Assembly (NCBI GenBank): GCA_947472115.1
Contig: CANIZU010000025.1
Coordinates: 1-15,949, forward strand
From: Flavobacteriales bacterium
GTDB taxonomy: Bacteria > Bacteroidota > Bacteroidia > NS11-12g > UBA955
Direction: 5' to 3'
Length of the DNA: 15,949 bases
Shown: piece after piece, positions 1 through 7,700 of the stretch
Numbering within the stretch: the first letter of the stretch is position 1
How the letters are laid out: the number at the start of each line of letters is the position of its first letter
The notes under the pieces: model-generated
The model's input: the letters and a program-made list of their open reading frames with translations, nothing else
Databases searched by the model: none
Told to the model about the DNA's origin: nothing
Position numbers and translations under genes: made by a program

Positions 1-89
1 TGCTCAAATACCCCTGCAGGAGGTGTAACACCGGCCGAACCCAACTGGGATCGAAAAAGCTCATCGATATGTTTCAACGAATCTTCCAT
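1..89 (-). CDS. N-terminal fragment of a sigma-factor-linked protein (runs off the left edge)
   Basis: An ATG at 89-87 opens a frame that stays open to the window edge, giving 29 residues that begin MEDSLKHIDELFRSQLG and continue to a VTPPAGVFE segment. The start shares one base with the stop codon of the sigma factor gene upstream (TGATG), which indicates translational coupling and a shared transcript. From memory of Bacteroidota genomes, short N-termini of the type 'FR..L..A.VTPPAGVWD' begin proteins encoded straight after ECF sigma factors; these often carry a membrane segment further on and sometimes an outer-membrane-barrel domain. That link is recollection plus context, because the diagnostic part lies outside the window. 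A role as anti-sigma factor or as target of the sigma factor is inference. Confidence 0.6.
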   Translation of the reverse strand, partial: MEDSLKHIDELFRSQLGSAGVTPPAGVFE

Positions 90-625
90 CAATTCCTTTC
101 CAATTTCGCTTGAAGCCATTTGCGGGCTTTAAACAGTTGTGACTTACTTGTATTCTCGGAAATATTCAACAATGTGGCAATCTCACCATGAGAGAATCCC
201 TCAATGGCGTATAAATTAAAAACCGTGCGATACCCATCAGGGAGTGTGCCGAGCAATCGCATTAAATCCTTTGTTTCTAATGGTTGAGCTGCGTTGACAT
301 CGCCGCTTAATCCAAAAGCATTCTCAATATCTGTAGTAAATTTCGCTTTATTCCTCTTTAATTGATCCAAACATGCATTTACACCGATGCGTTTCACCCA
401 GCCTTCCAAGGATCCTTGGAATCTGAACTCTCCCGCTTTTTGATAAAACTTTACCATGGTGTCTTGTAACATATCTTTGGCATCGTCTGAATTACCCATG
501 TATCGCAAACAAATGGCATACACCGTTGGGGCGAAAAGATCGTACAACCCTTGCTGTGCCTTGCGGTCTCCCGCGATACACTGTCGCAACAATTGATGTT
601 CTTTTGGCTCCTGTTGATTTGTCAT
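89..625 (-). CDS. ECF-type RNA polymerase sigma factor (sigma-70 family)
   Basis: This 178-residue protein has the two-domain layout of extracytoplasmic-function sigma factors. Region 2 spans about residues 22-92 and includes DAKDMLQDTMVKFYQ followed by GSLEGWVKRIGVNACLDQLKR, the segments that bind core polymerase and the -10 element. A short linker follows, and region 4 spans about 121-173, with LPDGYRTVFNLYAIEGFSHG and a helix-turn-helix IATLLNISENTSKSQLFKAR that reads the -35 element. Length and the 'ISENTSKSQL' signature fit the sigma factors common in Bacteroidota. Region 3 is absent, as expected. The gene starts 66 bases after the holB stop and ends overlapping the next gene by one base, so it is probably co-expressed with that partner. 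No promoter is convincing in the 66-base gap. Which signal it answers cannot be read from the sequence. Confidence 0.93.
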   Translation of the reverse strand: MTNQQEPKEHQLLRQCIAGDRKAQQGLYDLFAPTVYAICLRYMGNSDDAKDMLQDTMVKFYQKAGEFRFQGSLEGWVKRIGVNACLDQLKRNKAKFTTDIENAFGLSGDVNAAQPLETKDLMRLLGTLPDGYRTVFNLYAIEGFSHGEIATLLNISENTSKSQLFKARKWLQAKLERN

Positions 626-691
626 TCGTAGTTAACATGATCCAGATTTCACCTAAAGAAGATTATATCCCCCCATTGGTTGTCTGACCGT

Positions 692-1810
692 CTAGTTTTT
701 TTTCATAATTGATTTCACCAATCCGTAACTCGCATCCATCAATATAATTTTGGGGTTCCCATTTCTTTCAATGCTGTACATCGCATCCTCTAAAACCTTC
801 ACCATCTTCCCAATGACCTCATGACCCAATTGTAGTGTATTGAATTTGTTCACGAAGTCCAGCTCTAGCCCCTCCCACAATCCTTCCGACCCTGAATAGG
901 GCACCACCGCGCAAGTTCTAAGTACTTGAATACCATAGAGCAAGAACGATTTTACACCTTCCCTACCTAGCGACGACATATCATCGCTCCAAGCAAACGC
1001 ATCGCCCATTTTCCGTTTAAATACAATCGTCATCCACCCTCGCCAAGCATCCAAATGCGGATTCGTTGCCTCCTTACCCAATTCTCTTGCCAAATGATAA
1101 TTGCCCTGGGCAACCTTAGCCAGTCGTTGCGCATCGGCCTCCGTTATTTCATCTCTCACAACCAGCGCTTCACTCAACGCAGCATCTTCGATAGGCGCCA
1201 TCCTAACGAGTTGAGTTCTAGAAACGATGGTCGATAAGATATCATCCACGTCCGACCCAACCAACAAAAACAATGTCCCCGCGGGCGGTTCTTCTAAAAT
1301 TTTGAGCAACATATTGCCTTCTTGACCCAAATACTCAGGCAACCAAACCAAACAAACCTTCATATTGCCTTCAAAGGCCTTCAATGATAAGTTTTTGATG
1401 ATGTTGCGAAGTTCCTTGGTTGGAATATTGCCTTGCTTATTTTCGGCATTGAGTTGCTGCATCCAATCGCTATAACTCATATAAGCATCATCCTTTAAGG
1501 CCTCACGCCACTGCGGATAAACATCTGAGCAAGCTTCCATTTCGCCCAGTTTCTTGGGAAAAGGAAATGTATAGTGAACGTCGGGGTGCGTATAAGAGGA
1601 TATCTTCCTACAAGTTGGACATTCTCCACAGCTATCCAATTCGGTGCGATTGGGGCACATTACAAATTGGATATACGCCAATGCCAGCGGCAAACCACCA
1701 CTCCCTTCGGGACCCAACATCAACTGGGCATGAGGAATTCTTCCTACAGCAACTCCATGTCGCAATCTAGCCTTTACCTGATCTTGACCAATTACATCTA
1801 TAAACCTCAT
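692..1810 (-). CDS. holB: DNA polymerase III delta' subunit (clamp-loader AAA+ protein)
   Basis: The 372-residue product begins with the DnaX/HolB pattern: IGQDQVKARL, then GRIPHAQLMLGPEGSGG at about 23-39. The phosphate-loop position reads GPEGSGGL, without the Lys needed for ATP binding; delta' is known to be the ATPase-inactive stator of the clamp loader, so this is expected. A zinc-binding module follows with Cys52, Cys61, Cys64 and Cys67. LLKILEEPPAG and a downstream SRT (the SRC arginine-finger position) complete the AAA+ core, and a helical C-terminal domain follows. In the replisome the subunit helps load the sliding clamp. Its ATG overlaps the end of the Lgt-family gene by four bases (ATGA), so the two are translationally coupled although functionally unrelated. 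The alternative, a gamma/tau subunit (dnaX), is unlikely given the degenerate nucleotide loop and the short length. Confidence 0.9.
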   Translation of the reverse strand: MRFIDVIGQDQVKARLRHGVAVGRIPHAQLMLGPEGSGGLPLALAYIQFVMCPNRTELDSCGECPTCRKISSYTHPDVHYTFPFPKKLGEMEACSDVYPQWREALKDDAYMSYSDWMQQLNAENKQGNIPTKELRNIIKNLSLKAFEGNMKVCLVWLPEYLGQEGNMLLKILEEPPAGTLFLLVGSDVDDILSTIVSRTQLVRMAPIEDAALSEALVVRDEITEADAQRLAKVAQGNYHLARELGKEATNPHLDAWRGWMTIVFKRKMGDAFAWSDDMSSLGREGVKSFLLYGIQVLRTCAVVPYSGSEGLWEGLELDFVNKFNTLQLGHEVIGKMVKVLEDAMYSIERNGNPKIILMDASYGLVKSIMKKN

Positions 1811-2589
1811 CGTTTAGCCAACTGCCTCCTTCGCAAAAACACATAACCGATGCCCGAAAAGGTCACCACCAAAATAGCGATAAACTGGCTATGCGATAAC
1901 AGTCCGTTGAAAACAAAACCTCTGGAGATATCGCCGCGATACCCTTCCGTAAAGAACCTGCCAACACCATAGATTAAGGCATAAAAGAAGAACAACTGTC
2001 CGCCAAATGTCTTCCCTCGCTTTTGCATCCATAACATCATTGCGATACTAAAAAACACGATTCCCGAATCCCATAATTGTACGGGGTATAACGCCTCGCC
2101 CAAGGGCTCGGCGTGCGATTTTACATCATTAAAAATTATGCCATATTTGGGATTCACACAAACCACGCCATGACAGCAGCCTGCCAAGAAGCAACCCAAC
2201 TTACCAAAGCCATGCACAAATGCTCCGGCAATGCCAATATCATCCATTTTATCCCAAAAATCCCAACCCATTTTTCGCATCCAAACCCAAAGCATCGCCA
2301 GGGTGACCAGAAAAGAACCATAAAACACAAATCCATTGCCTAGATCCCCAAAGAACTGATCCATCCGCGACCAATGTCCGGCAGGGTCTTCCAAAAAATA
2401 AAAAACCTTCCCTCCCACAAATACGCCCACAAAACAAATCAATATCACCGTACTTATGCTATCGGTATCCATCCCCAATCTTACCCGATTCAAATACAGA
2501 TGAAAAAATGCAGCAACAACACCTACCAAAATACAGAAACCATATCCATAAATCGTGAGTCCAGCAATATGAAATAATTCAGGTTTCAT
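1807..2589 (-). CDS. Lgt-family membrane protein (prolipoprotein diacylglyceryl transferase-like, variant active site)
   Basis: This 260-residue protein has about seven hydrophobic segments and the Lgt fold landmarks: IYGYGFCILVG at 13-23, GNGFVFYGSF at 84-93, HGFGKLGCFLAGCCHG at 126-141, EALYPVQLWDSG at 165-176 and RFFTEGYRGD at 211-220. True Lgt transfers diacylglycerol from phosphatidylglycerol to the lipobox cysteine of prolipoproteins in the inner membrane. The classical signature G-R-x-G-N-F-x-N-x-E-x-x-G is changed here to G129-K130-L-G-C133-F-L-A136-G-C138-C139-H-G141. Positions matching E. coli Arg143, Asn146 and Glu151 are therefore Lys, Cys and Cys, while the region around Arg239 (RGD) is kept. 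I recall that GCFxAGCCxG proteins are common in Bacteroidota and are annotated as Lgt, usually with the Arg retained. Membership of the family is firm; lipoprotein acylation activity is not. It overlaps holB by four bases. Confidence 0.82.
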   Translation of the reverse strand: MKPELFHIAGLTIYGYGFCILVGVVAAFFHLYLNRVRLGMDTDSISTVILICFVGVFVGGKVFYFLEDPAGHWSRMDQFFGDLGNGFVFYGSFLVTLAMLWVWMRKMGWDFWDKMDDIGIAGAFVHGFGKLGCFLAGCCHGVVCVNPKYGIIFNDVKSHAEPLGEALYPVQLWDSGIVFFSIAMMLWMQKRGKTFGGQLFFFYALIYGVGRFFTEGYRGDISRGFVFNGLLSHSQFIAILVVTFSGIGYVFLRRRQLAKR

Positions 2590-2595
2590 TCTTTA

Positions 2596-2603
2596 CAAAC
2601 CTA
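2596..2603 (-). promoter_or_regulatory. Candidate Bacteroidetes -7 element upstream of the Lgt-family gene
   Basis: In the 31-base gap between the HIT gene and the Lgt-family gene the minus strand reads TAGGTTTG, an exact match to the Bacteroidetes -7 consensus TAnnTTTG. It ends six bases before the ATG, so a transcript from it would be nearly leaderless. I see no TTG at the expected -33 spacing (19-21 bases); the nearest candidate is 26 bases away. It could be a genuine internal promoter for lgt-holB or a chance match. Confidence 0.28.
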
Positions 2604-2620
2604 AGTAAATCAATCCGATT

Positions 2621-3019
2621 TTACCCTTGCAAATTGGCACGAATCAATGCGGCCATTTCCGCCAACGACGACTCACTGGGATGCAACTTTTCTTTGGTAA
2701 AATTGATATCGCCCACGGTTTGAAGAGGGACCAAATGAATATGTGCGTGGGGCACTTCTAATCCAATCACCGCAACACCAACCCGTTTACACGGAACAGA
2801 CTTCTCTACAGCCTTGGCAACACCTTGAGCGAACTGCCATAAGGCACCCAATTCAGGACCCGACAAATCAAAGATATAATCCACTTCGCGTTTAGGGATT
2901 ACCAAAACATGTCCCATCACCAAGGGCATGATATCCAAAAATGCCAAATGATCTTCATCTTCGCAGATACGATGACAAGGGATTTCACCAGCCACAATAC
3001 GCGAAAACAACGTTGCCAT
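2621..3019 (-). CDS. HIT-family nucleotide hydrolase/transferase
   Basis: The 132-residue protein is a complete single-domain histidine-triad protein. The diagnostic triad is HAHIHLVP at 91-98 (His91, His93, His95). It is preceded by the usual N-terminal TLFSRIVAGEIP, by AFLDIMPLVMGHVLVIPKR at about 26-44, and by a glycine-bearing GVAVIGLEVP strand before the triad. Members bind purine nucleotides in the cytosol and hydrolyse nucleoside phosphoramidates, aminoacyl-adenylates or dinucleoside polyphosphates; the exact substrate of this one cannot be read off. The zinc-binding Cys pair of some HIT proteins is absent. It lies seven bases downstream of greA, a pairing I recall as common in Bacteroidota, so it is almost certainly co-transcribed with greA. 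The ATG at 3019 gives the canonical N-terminus. Confidence 0.94.
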   Translation of the reverse strand: MATLFSRIVAGEIPCHRICEDEDHLAFLDIMPLVMGHVLVIPKREVDYIFDLSGPELGALWQFAQGVAKAVEKSVPCKRVGVAVIGLEVPHAHIHLVPLQTVGDINFTKEKLHPSESSLAEMAALIRANLQG

Positions 3020-3026
3020 AATCAGA

Positions 3027-3500
3027 TTATGCGAAAATCTCTAAAATCTCCAATTTCACCGTGCCGGCAGGAACAGTGATATTCACAGTTTCTCCAACCA
3101 CTTTCCCCATCAAACCTTGTGCAATTGCACTTTTGATAGAAATTTTATTCTCTTTCAAATTGGCTTCGCTTTCCGACACCAAACGATATACTGCTTCCTT
3201 GCCTACATTATGGTTCTTCACGCGGACGTTCAACATGATGCTCACTTTGCTAGTATCCAAATTAGAGGTATCCAAAACCCGCGCATTGGCCACCATATGT
3301 TCCATTTGACTGATTTTGTACTCCAGAATACCCTGTGCCTCTTTGGCCGCATCGTACTCCGCATTCTCACTCAAATCGCCTTTGTCACGCGCTTCCGCAA
3401 TGGCAATGGTGATACTAGGACGTTCCTCATGCTTCATCAAATAAAGCTCCTGCTTCATTCTTTCTAAGCCTTCCTTTGATACATATTGTATATCGCTCAT
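3027..3500 (-). CDS. greA: Transcription elongation factor GreA
   Basis: The 157-residue length matches GreA (158 in E. coli). The N-terminal coiled coil spans about 5-75 and carries the tip motif GDLSENAEYDAAKEAQG at 41-57, with the acidic residues Asp42 and Glu45 that position Mg2+ in the polymerase active site to stimulate cleavage of backtracked RNA. The C-terminal FKBP-like domain is recognisable from SVSESEAN-type sequence (VYRLVSESEANLKENKISI), then SAIAQGLMGKVVGETVNITVPAG to the end. The protein rescues arrested RNA polymerase through the secondary channel. The HIT gene follows after seven bases. Upstream, a hairpin with a T-run and a perfect -7 element occupy the 79-base gap to the envelope operon, so greA probably has its own promoter and may be subject to leader attenuation. 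Confidence 0.97.
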   Translation of the reverse strand: MSDIQYVSKEGLERMKQELYLMKHEERPSITIAIAEARDKGDLSENAEYDAAKEAQGILEYKISQMEHMVANARVLDTSNLDTSKVSIMLNVRVKNHNVGKEAVYRLVSESEANLKENKISIKSAIAQGLMGKVVGETVNITVPAGTVKLEILEIFA

Positions 3501-3510
3501 CGTTGGTAGT

Positions 3511-3553
3511 TTTTAAGAAAAAATGTGCACCAGCGTTAGCCACTGATGCACAC
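3511..3553 (-). terminator. Rho-independent terminator-like hairpin between the envelope operon and greA
   Basis: On the minus strand the arms TGTGCATCAG (3552-3543) and CTGGTGCACA (3533-3524) pair over 10 bp with one G-U wobble around a 9-base loop. They are followed directly by TTTTTTCTT. On the plus strand the same structure has an A-C mismatch and only a three-T tail, so it is oriented for minus-strand transcripts. It lies 27 bases after the stop of the PorV/PorQ-family gene and 23 bases before greA. The simplest role is terminator of the envelope operon; a leader role for greA is also possible. Confidence 0.72.
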
Positions 3554-3557
3554 TTTA

Positions 3558-3565
3558 CAAATATA
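3558..3565 (-). promoter_or_regulatory. Candidate -7 promoter element for greA
   Basis: The minus strand reads TATATTTG, an exact match to the Bacteroidetes -7 consensus TAnnTTTG, 14 bases after the stop codon of the upstream gene. A start about 5-6 bases further on would place the first transcribed bases at the base of the hairpin, giving a greA leader of roughly 52 bases. No clear TTG occurs at the -33 position (the region reads CTGCC), so the call rests on the -7 box and its placement. Confidence 0.42.
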
Positions 3566-3579
3566 TAAAAATGCTTGTA

Positions 3580-4695
3580 TTATTCGGCAGTTCCCAAACC
3601 AATGCGTAATCCAAAAGAATGCACACCATTAAAAGGATTTGTTGCCCTGTAAGAGTAATCTAAACTCACCTTATTGCCGTCTTCACCCACAGCAAAATCA
3701 TAACTAATACCTGCTTGAGGGCCAGTAAAGGCAGAAGGACGTACTTCGCTGTCAAAAATTCCCTGCTGATAAACAAATCCACCGCGCAATGTCAAGAATT
3801 CCTTATATGAATACTCACAAGCCAACGTCAACTGATTTGCGGTGTAGGCATAATTCGTAAATCCGAATCCTACTGTCAATTTATTGTCGAATTGATTGGC
3901 ATTTTTATCCAAACGGATATCGTAAGACGCTGCAATATTCAACAATGCCGGCAGTTTGATTCTATCCACTTTAACTTGAACTGTTTTTGTGAAAGTCCCG
4001 TTATCCAAAATCGCTTTATAACTCAAACCATCACCCGTATGTTTCATATCAGGACCAATATTTTTCATAGAAATTCCGAATTTGAAATCATCCTTTTTCA
4101 TGCTACCCTTTACAGGACGGAAAGTGGTGACATATTGAACACCCGCATCCAAAGCAATTCCAGAAGCACTGGCATCAGGAATACCCTCCGAAACGATCTT
4201 TGCCATAACACCTGCAGAGATGTTGTTACTGAAGCTCTTAGAATAGGCTAATCCAATATTTGACATATTGACCCTAAACGTACCGATACCACCGTAAGGA
4301 TTTTGTTCTGTTGTAATATCGATCGGTTTAATGCTGTATTGCATCACAGAAATACCAAATGTCCCACCTTCTCCATTCTCTCCCATTTTCTGCGCCAAAG
4401 CAACACTATTAATTCCAATCCCTGAACCCATCAACCATTCCGTACGAGCAAATACCAATTCGGTGTTGTTTTTAAATCGATCCAAGCCCCCAACGTTCAT
4501 GTACATGGCTTCTGCCCCAGATACTTTTCCGCCATTTGCCCAACCCATACCGCTGGATCTAGCCCATCCATTGATGGTCAACTGAGCAGCACCTGCCTGG
4601 CCCTGACGTTCAGGATTACCACCAAAAGCAGTTCCTACAAATCCAACAGCCATTAAACTGGCCCAAAGTATATTCTTTTGTTTGCGATTCATCAT
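3580..4695 (-). CDS. PorV/PorQ-family outer membrane beta-barrel protein
   Basis: The 371-residue protein has an N-terminal signal peptide (KQKNILWASLMAVGFVG, likely cut near Gly25) and then alternating beta strands to the end. Near the N-terminus is AGAAQLTINGWARSSGMGWA at about 35-54 and SGAEAMYMNVGGLDR at 59-73. These match the PorV/PorQ/UPF0164 pattern 'AGA..L.....AR..GMG.A....GAEA.y.NPAGL', with the usual NPAGL changed to NVGGL. In T9SS, PorV shuttles C-terminal-domain cargo from the SprA translocon to the PorU attachment complex, and PorQ-like paralogues have related outer-membrane roles. The gene starts eight bases after a gene for a T9SS cargo protein, so a dedicated shuttle, anchor or surface-retention role is plausible but inferred. 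The adjacent second ATG (Met2) is an equally possible start. A FadL-type transporter is the main alternative. Confidence 0.84.
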   Translation of the reverse strand: MMNRKQKNILWASLMAVGFVGTAFGGNPERQGQAGAAQLTINGWARSSGMGWANGGKVSGAEAMYMNVGGLDRFKNNTELVFARTEWLMGSGIGINSVALAQKMGENGEGGTFGISVMQYSIKPIDITTEQNPYGGIGTFRVNMSNIGLAYSKSFSNNISAGVMAKIVSEGIPDASASGIALDAGVQYVTTFRPVKGSMKKDDFKFGISMKNIGPDMKHTGDGLSYKAILDNGTFTKTVQVKVDRIKLPALLNIAASYDIRLDKNANQFDNKLTVGFGFTNYAYTANQLTLACEYSYKEFLTLRGGFVYQQGIFDSEVRPSAFTGPQAGISYDFAVGEDGNKVSLDYSYRATNPFNGVHSFGLRIGLGTAE

Positions 4696-4703
4696 TCTAT
4701 TTT

Positions 4704-7700
4704 TTAATAACTGTCCAAATCAATGGCATGCATAATACCGTACCAACGAATAATCTTTTCACCCAAATCCTTGGTCTTTACATGTATCAAATACAAACCA
4801 CTGGCAATGGGCACATTGCTTCCGTTTTTCAAATCCCACTCATAGTAGGTATTCACATCAGACTTATTGACTCTGCGAATCAAATTACCCGCCATATCGT
4901 AAATCGTTATTGTACAATCTGGAGGCAAATTGGTAATCTTCACACGTGAATCAATCGGAGAGTTTTCATAAGAACTATAACCGCGATAAGGATTAGGAAC
5001 CACGTTAACCAAGTCCAAATTCTTCTTTCCGATCTCATTGCTCACCTTAGGCGCAATGCTCGCAGCATCAAATTCATACATCGGACGATCGTTGTTAATC
5101 GCATTGCCCGCGTTAAATGTAGTATATGCCTTGCGAATGTTAATCTTGATCTTCACGTTGGTTGGAGGCACATTTCCATTTTCCATTTTGAAACCCGCAG
5201 CCATGTAGGTTGGAATCACCCACATCGCCTGAGATAACAATTTCATTTTCTCTGTGCTAGAAACGGATCCACCTGCCGTTGTTGGCAAAGCAGCTGTTTT
5301 GAAACGTTGGAAATTGGCCTCAGCTTCGCCCAAATATCGCTCACCTTTCACATTACGAGAAATAGCCGACACCCCTGTACCGAAAATGTAAATGAAATGT
5401 TTACCACCCATTGCAGGATAACTACCATTGTCGTTTATTACTTTATCGGTAGGATTCCACATCATATCGCGGCCATTTTCGCCTGCCAAATAACTGTCTT
5501 CCGAGAATGCAATCACCAACCTTTCGCCAGTTTCCATATTCACCGCATAGCCAGGGAACCATCCCAAACCTTGAGAACCAGAAACATCTTTTCCGTCTTT
5601 GTCTTTTGAAGTGCCCCAACGCATGTTGAATTTAGCCATTTGACCTTCGGTTGAAGCTTTCATTTCATCATCTGCCATTTCAAATACAGGGCAGCGCGTC
5701 CACAAACTCTTATCCTTAGTAATAACCAATTCCACACTTGCCAATTCCGCCATAGGATTCTGCAAGCCCACTGTATTACCCCACCAAGCAAAGCCATACG
5801 TGTTCTTGCCTACGGCCGTCAATTTTTCACGGGCAGTTAAACCATAAGGCGCAATTCTACCATTCCAAATTCTTTCAAATGCCTGGCCTGGATCGCAAGC
5901 AGTGGCATCTTGATTAAAGAAGTCATGTGCTATTGGATCAAACGTAGCACCACGACCTGCCTGACCGGCACGAATCCAGTTCTGCCAAGGGAAATTACCC
6001 GCAGCTGCTCCATCATTATCAGCCACAGCAGTTAACCACTGCTTTCCATTGTCTTCCCACTCCACACTCCAACTCAAAACACCATTGGAAGGATCAGCCT
6101 GTGCATTTTCACCTGGGTTATAAACCTGTTCAACTTCTACACTAAGTCCCCAATCTGCCAAAGTCTGCTTTGTTGCATTGTTAGAACCACGCTTACCTTG
6201 AACTGACTCAAACTTGGCCCTAATGGTCGTATCAGAGAAAATGGTATCGTTAGAAACACCATCGGCGCCCTTCTTCACCATAAACCAACCCGTATTCTTG
6301 GTCATCGAATCCTTCAATCCAGAAGACAAACTTGCTTTATTTTCTTTTAATACGAATTCAAACTTCGCATTCGGCACTTTCAATGGATCAACAACCTTAA
6401 TCTTGACCGGTCCAAACCCACCGACATAAGTAGGCTTACTTGTAATGTTATTTGCCAAGATGTCGCTCATGGTCTCAGGAGTGAATTCCAAAATATTACC
6501 ACCGTTACCTCGACCTGCCAAACGAGTTAGAACTGGACCACTGCCATATCCTGACGAAAGTTCAGTTCCAAAATTCTCAGGCTCTGTTTTGTGAGGAACC
6601 ACTTTGTAAGTCTTAATATTACGACGACCTGCCAAGAATTGATTTGGATCAACCTGCAATGAATCATCCGCCAAAATAGCATACGACATCACCAAGTAAT
6701 ATACCGGCTTAAAATCAACCAATTGAGTATTTGCCGTTGTTGCAAAAAGATCATTTTTGATGCTCCATGTATGCTGTACACCTGCATCGGCACCTTCAAC
6801 CTTAATCACAGGCAACAAAGCCGCCAATTTAGGATCATATACCTTATTAACTATCATTCCGCGATTGTTTTTCAAATCACACTGAAACAACAAACGAGCC
6901 TTGTCAACGTTATCCAAATCACTCGTACTCACCGTTCCATCCTTCAATTGATACACCAAATATCCTTCAAACTTGTACGTGCGAAGCTTATTTGATGCAT
7001 CTCTATACTTTTCTACATAGTTTTCGATTTTACCAGAGTTGGTATTCAAAAACTTCATCACCAATTCCTGCTCAAGTTCTTGAATCTCAATATCAGGTGC
7101 ATTTGGACCATCCAAAATCTTGAAGTTGTTGTTAAACAACGTTTGTGCTTTGTCTGATGCCAATTTCAATAAATTCAATGAACCACCTGCACCACCGCTG
7201 GTTGTACGAGCCCATACAACACCCACCGTAATGCGCTGAGTTTGTCCCGGACGCAAAGTGAATGGACCAGTTGATTGGATAAAACGTCTATCACCAGGTT
7301 TGTTTCCCGCAATTTTCTCCGTCCAAGGATCTGTAGGATAAGCAGGATCAGTGTCGCCAGGGAACATATACTTTGCTGATTTAGAACCACCAAAACCTGT
7401 TCCGCCATACGTTACATTTTGACCGCCCAACCATTTTCCTTGCAACAAGTTGTAAAACTCAATTGCCTCACCTGGATTACCACGTACTGGATCTGAGTCG
7501 TTGTTGTAATACATATAGTGACTCAATCCCATTTGATTTCCAACAGAATCGGTTGGACCTTCAAAGTAATCTACACCAATTGTAGGAGGATTCAAACCAT
7601 AACCCAAAACACCTTCATCATCATCGTCACCATTGTAACAGAATCCCAATCCACGACCCACATCACAACCTACGTAGTCATCTGAATAGTTACCTAAATC

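Noticed and set aside
692..1810. Loss-of-function reading of holB because its Walker A lysine is missing
   Set aside because: Delta' subunits are known to lack a functional nucleotide loop, so the change is normal for the family.
3117..3467. Plus-strand frames of 80-120 codons opposite greA and the PorV-like gene
   Set aside because: Both are shadows of well-supported minus-strand genes and encode no recognisable motif.
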